From contig DATKQM010000068.1 in assembly GCA_035532735.1 (NCBI GenBank), forward strand, positions 1 to 64,000: DNA of 64,000 nucleotides, in the 5' to 3' direction. The stretch is from Chersky-840 sp035532735 (GTDB lineage Bacteria > Actinomycetota > Acidimicrobiia > Acidimicrobiales > UBA8190). The position numbers were made by a program, and so were the translations under genes. The notes below the pieces were generated by a model. That model ran no database searches, had not been told where the DNA came from, and saw nothing but the letters and a program-made list of their open reading frames with translations. Of this stretch, positions 42,330-51,397 are shown piece by piece; position 1 is the first letter of the stretch, and every line of letters starts with the position of its first letter.

Positions 42330-43907
42330 GTGCCAGCACTCGAGCGCAAATGGTGGACCCTCATCGCCGTGTGCACGGCCACCTTCATGCTCCTCCTCGA
42401 CATCACGGTCGTGAACGTCGCCCTTCCCGACATCCAGCGTTCGCTGCATTCCAGTTTCAGCGACCTCCAATGGGTGGTCGACGCTTACTCGTTGACCTTG
42501 GCCGCCTTCCTTCTCACCGCCGGTGTGGTGGGAGACATGTTCGGACGGCGCGTCGTCTTCGCCGTGGGCCTCGGCATCTTCTCCGTGTCATCGCTGGTAT
42601 GTGGTGTCTCGTCCACCGCCTTGATCCTGAACCTGGCCCGCGGCGCCCAGGGTGTCGGTGGCGCCGTCATGTTCGCCACCTCACTGGCGCTGATTGCGTC
42701 GGCCTTCCAAGGCAGAGAGCGCGGTACCGCCTTCGGCATCTACGGTGCGGTGATCGGCGGTGCGGTGGCGGTCGGACCGCTCATCGGGGGGGCGCTCACG
42801 AGCGGGCTCGGCTGGCGGTGGATCTTCTTCGTGAACGTCCCCGTGGGCGTGGTCGCCATCGCCCTCACACTCACCCGAGTCCAGGAATCGAAAGAGGCCA
42901 ACGAGCGCCGGATCGACTGGATCGGTTTCGTCTCGTTCTCGGCCGCGCTCTTCATGCTCGTCTTCGCGCTGGTCCGGGGGAATTCCGAAGGGTGGGGCAG
43001 CTCGATGATCCTCGGCCTGCTCATCGGGTCGGCCGTCTTGCTCGCGGTGTTCCTCATCGCCGAGTGGCGCCAGGCCGATCCCATGCTCGACCTCAACCTC
43101 TTCCGGAGACCGGCGGTGATCGGCTCGTCAATTGTGGCCGTGGCGTTGTCCTCGTCGATCTTCGCCTTGTTCCTCTACATCACGCTCTACGTCCAGGACG
43201 ACCTCGGCTACGGCCCCTTCGCGGCGGGGGTCCGGTTTCTGCCCATCACGATGCTCTCGTTCATCGTCGCCCCCTTCGCGGGAAAGCTCAGTGTCCGGAT
43301 CAAGTCCCGGTACCTGCTCGGTAGTGGTCTGCTCATGGTGGCCATCGGGCTGTTTCTCATGTCGCATGTCCACGCGTCATCGAGCTGGACGATCCTCCTT
43401 CCCGGCTTCGTCGTCACCGGTATCGGTATCGGCACGGTGAACCCCGTCTTGGCATCCGCCGCCATCAGTGTCGTCCCGCCCGAGCGCAGTGGCATGGCAT
43501 CGGGGGCGAACAACACCTTCCGCCAGGTCGGCATCGCCACAGGTATCGCCGGCCTGGGGGCGGTCTTCCAGAGCCAGATCCAGAGCAAGACACTCGCCGG
43601 CCTCGGGGCGAGCCCGGTGGGTCGGGACGTGGTCATTCACGGTGGCGCCGCCTTGAAAGGAGCGATCACCGGAGGGGCGGTGCGCCAGGTCGCCGCGGCC
43701 ATTCCCTCGATCCCGGCGCGCACCGCCCTCCTCCATACCTATCAAGTGGCCTTTGCGAGCACCTTCAGCCACCTCATGGTCATCGGTGTAGTGGTCGCCG
43801 CGCTGGGCTCGATCGGCGCTTTCGCCCTCGTACGCGAGCGCGACTTCGTGCCGAGCTACTCGCCTTCAGACGCCACTCTGGAGAAGCCGGCGGTGGTAGC
43901 CCCGTGA
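42330..43907 (+). CDS. MFS drug exporter, DHA2/EmrB-QacA type
   Basis: This 525-residue membrane protein has about 14 helices. It carries the DHA2 pattern LLLDITVVNVALPDI in helix 1, WVVDAYSLTLAAFLLTAGVVGDMFGRR (motif A region) and the later GAVIGGAVAVGPLIGG (motif C-like). The start is GTG at 42330; its stop overlaps the GTG start of the TetR gene. Family members extrude drugs or toxic compounds using the proton gradient. A palindromic operator sits in its promoter, so induction by a ligand of the TetR protein is likely. Confidence 0.92.
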   Translation: MPALERKWWTLIAVCTATFMLLLDITVVNVALPDIQRSLHSSFSDLQWVVDAYSLTLAAFLLTAGVVGDMFGRRVVFAVGLGIFSVSSLVCGVSSTALILNLARGAQGVGGAVMFATSLALIASAFQGRERGTAFGIYGAVIGGAVAVGPLIGGALTSGLGWRWIFFVNVPVGVVAIALTLTRVQESKEANERRIDWIGFVSFSAALFMLVFALVRGNSEGWGSSMILGLLIGSAVLLAVFLIAEWRQADPMLDLNLFRRPAVIGSSIVAVALSSSIFALFLYITLYVQDDLGYGPFAAGVRFLPITMLSFIVAPFAGKLSVRIKSRYLLGSGLLMVAIGLFLMSHVHASSSWTILLPGFVVTGIGIGTVNPVLASAAISVVPPERSGMASGANNTFRQVGIATGIAGLGAVFQSQIQSKTLAGLGASPVGRDVVIHGGAALKGAITGGAVRQVAAAIPSIPARTALLHTYQVAFASTFSHLMVIGVVVAALGSIGAFALVRERDFVPSYSPSDATLEKPAVVAP

Positions 43908-44503
43908 GCTCCACCGAGACCATCGCAACCCGGCCGCCGGGGAGACCTCGTGACGAGCGCGCCACCCAGGCCATCACCGAAGCGGCGCTGCGGCAACTGG
44001 CGGCGCTCGGCTATGCCCGGGTGTCGATGGAGAGCATCGCCAGCGAGGCCGGGGTGGCCCGGGCCACGGTCTACCGACGTTTCAAGGACAAGGCCGATCT
44101 GATCACCGCCGCCATCGCCGAGAACCCGGGAGGCCGCTTCCCCGATCGGCCCTCTGACGACCCGCGCGCCGATCTCATCGTCTACCTCGAGGCCTTCGAC
44201 GAGCGGTTCGGGGAGAGTTGCGTGGAGGTCATCGGAACGCTGCTCGGATCGCGCCAGGAGCAAGACGCCTTGGCCCTGCACCGCCAGAGGGTGGTCGAAC
44301 CACGCACCGGGTACGTCCGCAGTCTGTTGGCCCGCGCCCAGGAGCTCGGGGAACTGGCGAAAGACGTCGACGTCGATCTCGCCGTCCAGATGCTCACCGG
44401 CTCTGTCCTGGCTCGACGGGTCAGTGGTATCCCGAGCACGCCCGACTGGGCACGGCGCGCCCTCGACATGATCTCGCGGCAGGACCAACCGCACCACAGC
44501 TAA
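43904..44503 (+). CDS. TetR-family transcriptional regulator
   Basis: This 199-residue protein has the TetR helix-turn-helix at about 20-65: AITEAALRQLAALGYARVSMESIASEAGVARATVYRRFKDKADL. A variable helical ligand domain follows. The GTG start at 43904 overlaps the exporter stop (GTGA). It is probably the repressor of the inverted repeat in the exporter promoter. Its ligand is unknown. Confidence 0.92.
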   Translation: MSSTETIATRPPGRPRDERATQAITEAALRQLAALGYARVSMESIASEAGVARATVYRRFKDKADLITAAIAENPGGRFPDRPSDDPRADLIVYLEAFDERFGESCVEVIGTLLGSRQEQDALALHRQRVVEPRTGYVRSLLARAQELGELAKDVDVDLAVQMLTGSVLARRVSGIPSTPDWARRALDMISRQDQPHHS

Positions 44504-44554
44504 TCACCGACGACGCGCCCCGATGGTCCGGTCACTGCCCCGGATCGACTCCCG

Positions 44555-45091
44555 TCAGCCGAGCTCGTCCAGGAGCTGACGGCAACGATCGGCGTTCTGG
44601 GCGAGCGTGGCGCGGAAGCTGTCCATCCGCGCCAGCTTGGCGTCGAGCTGCTCCTTCAGCGATTCGTTCAACTCCAGAGCCTCCTTCAGGAGCTCCTTCT
44701 GTTGGAGTCGAGCCGCCTTGGTGTTGACGTCACGCCTGGCCCGATAGGCAGCGCGCACCTCATCTAGCCGTTGCTCGGACTCCAGGAACTGCTTGATCTC
44801 CTCGAGGTTCATGCCGAGCGCTTCGCGTAGCTCGAGGATGCGCTGCAGCTGGACGAGGTCGGTGTCTCGGTAGCGCCGCTCGCCACCGGCGGTGTAGTCC
44901 GAGGGGCTGAGCAGACCGAGCTCGTCGTAGTACCGCAGCGTCCGCGTCGAGACCCCGGCCCGCGCCGCCGCGTCACTGATCCGAAGGCCCGACTCCGGTG
45001 CCCCGCCTGACTCCGGTGCCCCGCCCGGAACCCGCGACGGCCTGGCACCAGCTGCTCCGGACTTGTTCCTCACCCCCGTGCCCCGCGCCAT
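44555..45091 (-). CDS. MerR-family transcriptional regulator
   Basis: This 178-residue protein has an N-terminal low-complexity leader of about 35 residues, then the MerR DNA-binding domain (RISDAAARAGVSTRTLRYYDELGLL, then GERRYRDTDLVQLQRI). A long coiled-coil helix for dimer formation follows (about 115-165). It lacks the Cys residues of metal-sensing MerR proteins at the end of the helix, so an organic ligand or none is likely. The gene starts four bases after the stop of the MFS exporter, so it is the second gene of that operon. An MFS promoter with a perfect palindrome lies upstream and is probably its target. Confidence 0.88.
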   Translation of the reverse strand: MARGTGVRNKSGAAGARPSRVPGGAPESGGAPESGLRISDAAARAGVSTRTLRYYDELGLLSPSDYTAGGERRYRDTDLVQLQRILELREALGMNLEEIKQFLESEQRLDEVRAAYRARRDVNTKAARLQQKELLKEALELNESLKEQLDAKLARMDSFRATLAQNADRCRQLLDELG

Positions 45092-45095
45092 GTGC

Positions 45096-46871
45096 TCAGC
45101 TCACCAACAAGGGCTCGGTCTCGGCCACCGCCTGCTCCGACGACTCAGACGGCAGATTGGCGTCGGACTCCGCATCGGTGTGGTGGTACTTGCCTCCCCG
45201 AAGCAGCGAAGCGACCGCACCGAGCACACACACGATCGCGGCGAAGTCGAACGCCTTCGCCAGACCCCGCCCGAAGGGGGCCGAGATGAGGTGGGGGAAG
45301 AATGATCGGCCGGTGATGTAGTTGACCTGCGCCGCCGTCATGTGGTGCAACGCGGTCGGACCGAGCAATGTCGCCATGGGGTTGTAGCCGAGAAACGCCG
45401 CAAAGAGCGATCCCACGGGGGGAAGGTGCGACACCCGGGTCGCCGTGCTCGCCGAGACGCCCTGAGCCGTCAGCCCGTGGAACAGCGTCGAAGGAAGCGT
45501 GGCGGACAGACCCAGGATCATGAGCGTGAAGAAGATCCCGATGGAGAGCACCTGAGCCGAGGAGTTGAAGGTGGCCGCCATGCCCGCGCCGGCCCCTCGT
45601 TGGTTGGCCGGAAGGCTATTCATGATGCCGGTCTGATTGGGTGCGATGAACAACCCCATGCCGACGGAGTTGAAGAAGAGCAGCGTGGCGAAGACCGGAT
45701 ACCCGAAGTTGACGGGCAGCATCTGCAGCAACACGAACGTGAGTGCCACGAGCAACAAGCCACCCGTGGCAAAAGGACGAGCTCCGTACTTGTCAGCCAG
45801 ATGGCCGGCCAGGGGGCCCGCGGCCAGGAAACCGACGGTCAACGGCACCATGTAGATCCCGGCCCACAACGGCGTGGAGCTGAAGCTGTAGCCGTGCAAG
45901 GGGAGCCAGATCCCCTGGAGCCAGATGATCAACATGAACATGAGGCCGCCCCGACTGAGCGACGCCAGACCGCTGGCCACGTTGCCCGCCGTGAAGGCCC
46001 GGATCCGGAACAGCGTCAGCCGGAACATGGGATTGGCGACCCGGGTCTCGATCACACAGAACACCGCCAGCAATCCGAACCCGCCGAGGATCTCGGCCAT
46101 CACGTTGGGGCTCGTCCAACCCATGGTGTGGTGACCGTAGGGAAGCAGTCCGTAGGTGATCCCCACCAGGATCAGGATGAGACCGGCCGCGAAGCTGCCA
46201 TTCCCCCACCAGTCGACCCGGGCCGGGGTGCGGATGCTTCGGTCCTCGAGCTTGCGATAGGCCCACACGGTGCCGAACACTCCGAAGGGCACCGACACGA
46301 GGAACACCATGTGCCACTGGACAGGAGCCAACAACCCACCGAGCACGAGCCCGATGAAAGCACCGGCGATCGCCGCCACGTTGTTGATCCCGAGGCCCAG
46401 CCCACGTTGGTGAGCCGGGAAGGCATCGGTGATGATGGCCGAGGAGTTGGCGAAGAGCATGGCCCCACCCACGCCCTGGCCGATCCGCATGCCGATCAGC
46501 CACATTGCCGCGGTCGGTCCGTGCATCCATGTGACCGAGAGCAGGATCGAGAAGACGGTGAAAACCGCGAATCCGAGGTTGTACATCTTCACCCGGCCGA
46601 ACATGTCGCCCACTCGGCCGAGCGTCACCAACAACACAGCCAGGACGACCATGAACCCCATCAGCATCCACAGCATGTAGCCCGTGTTCGACGGGGTGAG
46701 CGGGTTGAGGTGGATACCCCGGAAGATGGCGGGAAGGGCGATGAGCACGATCGACTGGTTGATGAAGACCATGAGGGTGCCGAGGGTGATGTTCGACAGG
46801 GCTATCCACTTGTAGCGACTGTCCGAGGACTCCCGAGCTGGAGCCGTCGTCGCGGTCGGGCGCTGGACCAT
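45096..46871 (-). CDS. MFS drug exporter, DHA2 type
   Basis: This 591-residue transporter of about 14 helices has the pattern LMVFINQSIVLIALPAIF near the N-terminus and LLVTLGRVGDMFGRVKMYN (motif A). It has the DHA2-like MRIGQGVGGAMLFANSSAIITDAFP segment. It has a longer C-terminal cytoplasmic tail than the family usually shows, ending in an acidic Ser/Glu-rich stretch. The ATG at 46871 is only five bases after a -10 element, so the mRNA is probably leaderless; there is no ribosome site. The MerR regulator follows in the same operon. It probably extrudes drugs or related toxic compounds. Confidence 0.9.
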   Translation of the reverse strand: MVQRPTATTAPARESSDSRYKWIALSNITLGTLMVFINQSIVLIALPAIFRGIHLNPLTPSNTGYMLWMLMGFMVVLAVLLVTLGRVGDMFGRVKMYNLGFAVFTVFSILLSVTWMHGPTAAMWLIGMRIGQGVGGAMLFANSSAIITDAFPAHQRGLGLGINNVAAIAGAFIGLVLGGLLAPVQWHMVFLVSVPFGVFGTVWAYRKLEDRSIRTPARVDWWGNGSFAAGLILILVGITYGLLPYGHHTMGWTSPNVMAEILGGFGLLAVFCVIETRVANPMFRLTLFRIRAFTAGNVASGLASLSRGGLMFMLIIWLQGIWLPLHGYSFSSTPLWAGIYMVPLTVGFLAAGPLAGHLADKYGARPFATGGLLLVALTFVLLQMLPVNFGYPVFATLLFFNSVGMGLFIAPNQTGIMNSLPANQRGAGAGMAATFNSSAQVLSIGIFFTLMILGLSATLPSTLFHGLTAQGVSASTATRVSHLPPVGSLFAAFLGYNPMATLLGPTALHHMTAAQVNYITGRSFFPHLISAPFGRGLAKAFDFAAIVCVLGAVASLLRGGKYHHTDAESDANLPSESSEQAVAETEPLLVS

Positions 46872-46875
46872 TGGT

Positions 46876-46898
46876 AGTATCTTAACGTTAACGTTAAG
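46876..46898 (-). promoter_or_regulatory. MerR-type operator and leaderless promoter of the MFS-MerR operon
   Basis: CTTAACGTTAACGTTAAG (46881-46898) is a perfect 18-base palindrome. On the minus strand it lies directly before GATACT (46881-46876), which is only four bases from the ATG. A palindrome next to the -10 is the standard place for MerR-family binding. A good -35 is not visible, which also fits MerR control. Confidence 0.7.
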
Positions 46899-47010
46899 GT
46901 CTGCCCACCTCCCCGGCCCCCGAGGGGCGTCAGGTCCCGAGAGGGGGCCCCACCCAGGTCCTGGGACCATCCATTGCATATGCCAATCACATGGGAAAGG
47001 GGGCTAGAGA

Positions 47011-47452
47011 TCAGCCCTCCAGATCCCGAAAGTAACAACGGCAGCGGGAATCATCCTTGAACTCGCCGTAGTGGGCTCTGGGCGTGTAGCCGACGGAGAC
47101 ATAGAGCGAGATGGCGTCGACATTGCTCGATCCCGGTCTCGAGCCATGTCTGGCTGTACCCCATGACACGGGCCCGTTCTTCGAGGAACGCCAGGACCCG
47201 CGCTCCGACGCCGCGCCGACGAAGGGCCGGATCGACGTACATCCGTTTGATCTCACCCACACCCAAGCTCAGAATTCGAAGACCGCCGCACGCCGCGGCG
47301 ACCCCGTCGCTGATGGCCACGACGAAGCATTCGTCGGGCGGAGCGAACCTCCAGAACCAACTGGCGTCGCTGGCTCGCAGGAGCGGCTTCCAGATCACGA
47401 CGGGCTCGCTCCCCCCGGCCGCGCCGACCACAGGACCAGGACCAAGCTTCAC
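47011..47452 (-). pseudogene. GNAT acetyltransferase with one-base frameshift
   Basis: The frame from the GTG at 47452 carries the core of a GNAT protein: EIKRMYVDPALRRRGVGARVLAFLEERARVMGY (acetyl-CoA loop RRRGVG) and WLETG. After WLETGIEQ the normal continuation, NVDAISLYVSVGYTPRAHYGEF, is in another frame ending at 47011. One missing base near 47122-47130 would restore it. The start overlaps the stop of the PRC-like fragment. GNAT enzymes transfer acetyl from acetyl-CoA to an amine; the substrate is unknown. The break may be a sequencing error. Confidence 0.75.
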
Positions 47453-47697
47453 ACCCAGACGACGAGCACCAAGCCGTTGTCCATCACCGTCAACTGCGCT
47501 GATTCGCCTGCTTGGGAGAGCTCCTGGCCCTGCTGCTCGATGTTCGGTGCCGTCTTCAACAGCTCCCGGGAGATGGTCACCTTCAGTTCGTCGGGTCCTA
47601 CCGTCATCCCGCCCACGGGAACGAACGTGAGATGGCGGTCGATGAACCCTTCCTCGACCGTGGCGAATTTCACGACCCTCCCGGGCTCGAGCTGCGA
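47449..47697 (-). pseudogene. PRC-barrel-like protein, N-terminally truncated
   Basis: The frame ends at 47449 and reads VVKFATVEEGF, then TFVPVGGMTVGPDELKV, then SRELLKTAPNIEQQGQELS. This matches the second half of PRC-barrel proteins with a C-terminal K(D/T)AP(N/H) tail. The first 30-40 residues of the barrel are missing: the frame opens directly after a TAG at about 47698-47700, which is the stop codon of the next gene. A GTG at 47673 could start a short product. It is probably a remnant. Confidence 0.5.
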
Positions 47698-47964
47698 CTA
47701 GTTATGGACCTCTTCGTGGACCGCGGCAGTACGGCCCTCGGTGTCGGTCACGGCGCGGTCGTAGATGCGATTCTGCGTTCCGACGGGCCGGCGGGTCGTG
47801 GCGAAGACGACCGCCGAGATGACCAGGCCGATGGCACCGACGACCATGAGAATGACACCAACCGTCGAAAGCCGGAATCCGTGGCCTGGGCTCGTGACCG
47901 CCCAACACAGCACCGCGCCAAGGGCGATGGAGATCATGCTGAAGACCATGCCTGTCAGACCCAT
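47698..47964 (-). CDS. Small two-helix membrane protein (DUF6458-like)
   Basis: This 88-residue protein has two membrane helices at about 5-23 and 33-54, joined by a short loop (GHGFRLSTVGVILMVVG). Its basic and acidic C-terminal tail follows TTRRP. The pattern of short helix, Thr-Val-Gly-Val-Ile-Leu-Met-Val-Val-Gly and tail matches the DUF6458 family of actinobacteria. The ATG at 47964 is favoured by GGAAG upstream; 47979 is an alternative. It has no known function. Confidence 0.7.
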   Translation of the reverse strand: MGLTGMVFSMISIALGAVLCWAVTSPGHGFRLSTVGVILMVVGAIGLVISAVVFATTRRPVGTQNRIYDRAVTDTEGRTAAVHEEVHN

Positions 47965-47979
47965 ATCTGTCACTTCCAT

Positions 47980-48590
47980 TTCGTCAGTCCTGGTCAATTG
48001 CCAGGGGGCGAAGGAAGCGGGGGCCAGGGTGCCTTCGGTACTCTTCTCCAACGGTACCAGGGTGGTGATTTTATGCGGGTTGTGCCAATTCGTCCCCGCC
48101 GCCAACCTTCTTGCCTCGCATCCTGGGCGTGACCTTGGCCTGGTGATGGGAACAGAAAGGAACCGTGGTTCTACATCGACAGGCGCGTCCCGCAGCCAGC
48201 CTCCGCGCACAACCGACCCACGTCCGAATGTTCTCGACCTCGGGCCCGTTCTGTTCCCTGGAGCCCCAGGCCGCCTACGGTGCGCTGGGTCTCGCTCACA
48301 CTTCCCATGGCTCCCCATCCGTCGGATCCGGATCCGGATCCGGGGCAATCTCCCCGGACTTCACCGACCCGCCAGTAACCGGCGATCGGCGATCGGCGAC
48401 AGGTGAGCCTCGTGAATCGGTACCGCATCCAGTCCCACCTGACTGCGCGAAAGCCATAGGCCGAGAGCAGACGATCGGCGAGATCCTGGATCTGTTGGTC
48501 GACGTCAACAACGACACGACGCCCTGAGCGCGCTGCGAATAGGCCCGGTCCACCCTCGCCGAAAGACCTACGTTGCGAAATCTCGAGCGC
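47980..48590. other. Gap of about 600 bases, with a GGATCC triplet
   Basis: GGATCC occurs three times in tandem at 48324-48341, giving a short six-base repeat. Open frames here (for example 48165-48527 on the plus strand) have no recognisable family. I see no RNA gene. Confidence 0.5.
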
Positions 48591-49379
48591 TCAGGGCGAG
48601 CGCTTCGCCGCCAGCGCATGGCGACCGGCGATGACCAGGTGCAACTCGGCCGGGGCGAGCGAGTGGTCGATGATGGCGCGAGCCACGTCACTCAATTGCT
48701 TGCGATTGCTGCGCGCGTAACTCCGCAACAGGGCAAAGGCCTCGTCCATATCCACGTGGCGCCTCTCGGCCACGATGCCCTTCGCCTGTTCGATGACAAT
48801 CCGGGAATTGAGAGCCCCTTGGAGCTGACCGGCGAGATCGGTCCCGTGCTTGACGGCGCGCTCTTGAAGGATCCCGATCGTCGCCGCGTCGGCCAAGGCT
48901 TGGGTGAGGTTCACATCCTCGCCAGAGAGCTCGACCAGCCCGGGACTGAAGATGTTCATGGCCCCGATCACGTCGCTGCGTAAGCGCAGGGGTAGAGCAT
49001 GCACCATCTGGAACCCGGATTCCCGGGCCTGTGGAGCAAACCTCGGCCAGCGGTCCTCGGCTTGGTCGAGTCGGACATTTAGCACCCGCTCACCCGAAAG
49101 CAGGCAATCCCGACAGGGTCCTTCGTCGTTCTGGAATTCGATGAGCTCGAGTGCCCGCATACGCTCTGACGACGAGGCCATGACGCGCAGTTCTCCTCGC
49201 GCCGCAGCCAATGCAAGGCCCACTTCGGCGGTGTCCAACAACTCCGCGCACCGTTCGACCAATACCGACATGAAGTCGATGAGGTCGAAGTCGGCAACAA
49301 GCGTGTCGGCCAACTCAACGAACGTACGGGCCAGCCACTCTTCTCGATGCTCCACGATCACTCCCCGAGCCTGAAGCAC
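48591..49379 (-). CDS. GAF-ANTAR regulator (RNA-binding antiterminator)
   Basis: This 262-residue protein has a GAF domain at about 20-165 (ELLDTAEVGLALAAARGELRVMASSS, DEGPCRDCLLSG, ALPLRLRSDVIGAMNIFS). An ANTAR domain follows at about 185-240 (LNSRIVIEQAKGIVAERRHVDMDEAFALLRSYARSNRKQL). ANTAR domains bind paired hairpins in mRNA and prevent termination. The GAF domain would sense a small ligand or a partner. An alternative start is GTG at 49361. A 13-base palindrome lies upstream. It is the last gene of the signalling island on this strand. Confidence 0.92.
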   Translation of the reverse strand: MLQARGVIVEHREEWLARTFVELADTLVADFDLIDFMSVLVERCAELLDTAEVGLALAAARGELRVMASSSERMRALELIEFQNDEGPCRDCLLSGERVLNVRLDQAEDRWPRFAPQARESGFQMVHALPLRLRSDVIGAMNIFSPGLVELSGEDVNLTQALADAATIGILQERAVKHGTDLAGQLQGALNSRIVIEQAKGIVAERRHVDMDEAFALLRSYARSNRKQLSDVARAIIDHSLAPAELHLVIAGRHALAAKRSP

Positions 49380-49412
49380 CCGGCGAATTCCTGACTTTCC
49401 TCATGTACAATC

Positions 49413-49425
49413 CAGGGAATCCCTG
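49413..49425. promoter_or_regulatory. Palindrome upstream of the GAF-ANTAR gene
   Basis: CAGGGAATCCCTG is a perfect 13-base palindrome 34 bases before the start codon. It could be an operator. Its binding protein is not known. Confidence 0.5.
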
Positions 49426-49491
49426 TAATCATGCCACGATTTTCAGTGCACAAGAACCCCATCTGGTCTGCCCTTCTGTCGCTTGGCCCCA

Positions 49492-50208
49492 TCACGGCTC
49501 GTCCAATCTCAGGTCTCCGGTGACGACCTCAGCCGCCACCAGGTCGATCGGTCGCTCGTTGGCAAAGGCTCGACCTCGCAACCGCACCAGGGCTTCACCG
49601 ATGGAACAGTCGAGCTGGGCGGAAATCATCCCGGTGGCCTGGTGGACCACAGCCCGGTAGTCATCGACTTCAAGACCCCAGGCCAACGACTCCGAGACCG
49701 CACCGGCCTGCATGTCGAGGACCTGGTTGGTCACGAGCTCCGTGACCAACAGCGCGGCCGAGAGTTCTTCGCCCTCCAACGCGCCGGGCTTGTCACGGTA
49801 GAGGACGAGCACGCCGAGTTTGATGGCCCCTAGCTGCAGCGGGAGCGCATAGACACTCCGGATCCCAGCGTCGGATACGGCCCGAGTGAACTGCGGCCAC
49901 CGACTGCTGAACAACTCGATGTCGTCCACCATGACCGGCGTGCCCTGCGCGTACGAGTCGCTGGCCGGCCCCTCGCCCAAGGTGAACTCGAGATCCTGCA
50001 CCGTGACCGACACGCCGTAGGCACTGGCCACACTCGGAAAGGTGTCCGCTCCCATCAGCACGACCGCGGAGCCGCTCATGTGCAACAGTCGGGTTGCGGT
50101 CCGACACACCGTGGTGAGCGACGGAGGCTCATCCTCGGATCCGGCGATGAGCGCAGCCAGGAACTGATCGGCATCTTGTGCTCTCAACGCTATTCCCCCG
50201 CTCTTCAT
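49492..50208 (-). CDS. Second GAF-ANTAR regulator
   Basis: This 238-residue protein starts at the ATG at 50208. The GAF domain spans about 15-165 (RLLHMSGSAVVLMG, EFTLGEGPASDSYAQG, YALPLQLGAIKLGVLVLYR). The ANTAR domain spans about 178-232 (YRAVVHQATGMISAQLDCSIGEALVRLRGRAFANERPI). Length and order match the usual actinobacterial GAF-ANTAR proteins. The same frame stays open upstream to 50790, with a possible GTG at 50622, so a longer N-terminal form cannot be excluded. It should act on mRNA antitermination. It lies next to the other ANTAR gene on the same strand, 112 bases apart. Confidence 0.88.
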   Translation of the reverse strand: MKSGGIALRAQDADQFLAALIAGSEDEPPSLTTVCRTATRLLHMSGSAVVLMGADTFPSVASAYGVSVTVQDLEFTLGEGPASDSYAQGTPVMVDDIELFSSRWPQFTRAVSDAGIRSVYALPLQLGAIKLGVLVLYRDKPGALEGEELSAALLVTELVTNQVLDMQAGAVSESLAWGLEVDDYRAVVHQATGMISAQLDCSIGEALVRLRGRAFANERPIDLVAAEVVTGDLRLDEP

Positions 50209-50740
50209 ATCCGCTTCAGTTGGTGATGGTGCTGTGCGAAAAATCGAACCCCGACCCACTGGCACAAACACCTTGCGGATCGCGGCACCTCCGCCTTCTG
50301 GGTTCTGGGGGGTCGGACTCGGTTCCATGGGCAGCTGAGGAGCGGCCTCGTGCAGGGCTCGGATGGCGTCACCCAACTCGTCGATAACGCCCAGAATCCT
50401 GTCGAGCACCGCCGCTTCATGGCTCTGGCAGAAACAGGTGTCCGCCAGCGCCTGGGCCGCCTCGATGGCGGATATCGACGCGTCCTTGAGCTTCATGTTG
50501 ACCAGGATGGTCCGGTCGGCATGCGCTCGGGCCGAGGCCGTCTCGTCGACGGCGAGGCGCTTCGCATCGTCGGCTCGCGCCACGAGACCGAGCACGAGCG
50601 TCAGACGTTTGTCTCGGATCACGCGCTGAGGCCGTGACCCGCGACGTCTCGACGCCCCGAAGAGAGTCGGCGAGATGCTTCGTATCGACCCTCGGCGGGA
50701 ATTGACCACCCGGAGCTGGTTCCCATCGGGAATCGAGCGC

Positions 50741-51214
50741 CTAGGCACCTGGCACCTCGGAGCCCGAACCCATGGCATGGCGCAGGGCATCGAGCACGGC
50801 CAGGTCGATATCGCAACGCTGGGTCAGTTCAGGTGGGCCCCACATCGAGACCCCCAGTTCGATGGATCGACGCGCGTCGCCGAGTTGGCCTCGGTCTGGA
50901 GTAGCCCACCCGGGCCCGCTCGATCCGTGCTCCGAGGCCATAGCGCACTTCAGGGCCTCGACCATGGCAGTGTCGATATCGGGACGACCGTCGAGAGTCT
51001 TTGGCGCAGGTCGCAACTCTTGTTTGCCGTCGGCGCAAGAAGGTGGAGGGTGCCGAACCAAATCACTTGCCGAATCGCATTCCAGGAAAGGCTGGCCAGT
51101 AGCCTCCGCAATGTTGAAAGCGTGGAAGCTAGCCCGATCAGCACCAAGACCTTCGTCGAATTCTCCGCCGGGCGAAGGAAGTCTGTCCATGAAATCGCCC
51201 TCTCCCCTCGGCAC
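50741..51214 (-). CDS. Hypothetical protein with a duplicated helical motif (uncertain)
   Basis: This 157-residue open frame between the response regulator and the ANTAR genes is not recognised. It contains two similar segments, PDIDTAMVEALKCAMASE and CDIDLAVLDALRHAMGSG. They look like a repeated amphipathic helix and support a real coding origin somewhat. Its ribosome site is unclear. It may be a remnant. Confidence 0.28.
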   Translation of the reverse strand: MPRGEGDFMDRLPSPGGEFDEGLGADRASFHAFNIAEATGQPFLECDSASDLVRHPPPSCADGKQELRPAPKTLDGRPDIDTAMVEALKCAMASEHGSSGPGWATPDRGQLGDARRSIELGVSMWGPPELTQRCDIDLAVLDALRHAMGSGSEVPGA

Positions 51215-51397
51215 CCGTGCAGGGCATGCCGTCGAGGTCCTGGACGACGATCGATAGCCAACCGACTAGCCGTCCCGAGCATACGCTCGGCGGGAACAAG
51301 ATTCCATCGTCATTGACCATGCTTGGCCGGATTCCGACAATTTCTTGCCTGTCACTAGCGGCGGGCGGCCCAGCACTCAACGTTGTAACGGCTGGTA

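Noticed and set aside
45342..46877. Plus-strand open frame of 511 codons opposite the DHA2 exporter
   Set aside because: His/Arg/Asp/Gly-rich shadow of a membrane protein, with no domain and no ribosome site.
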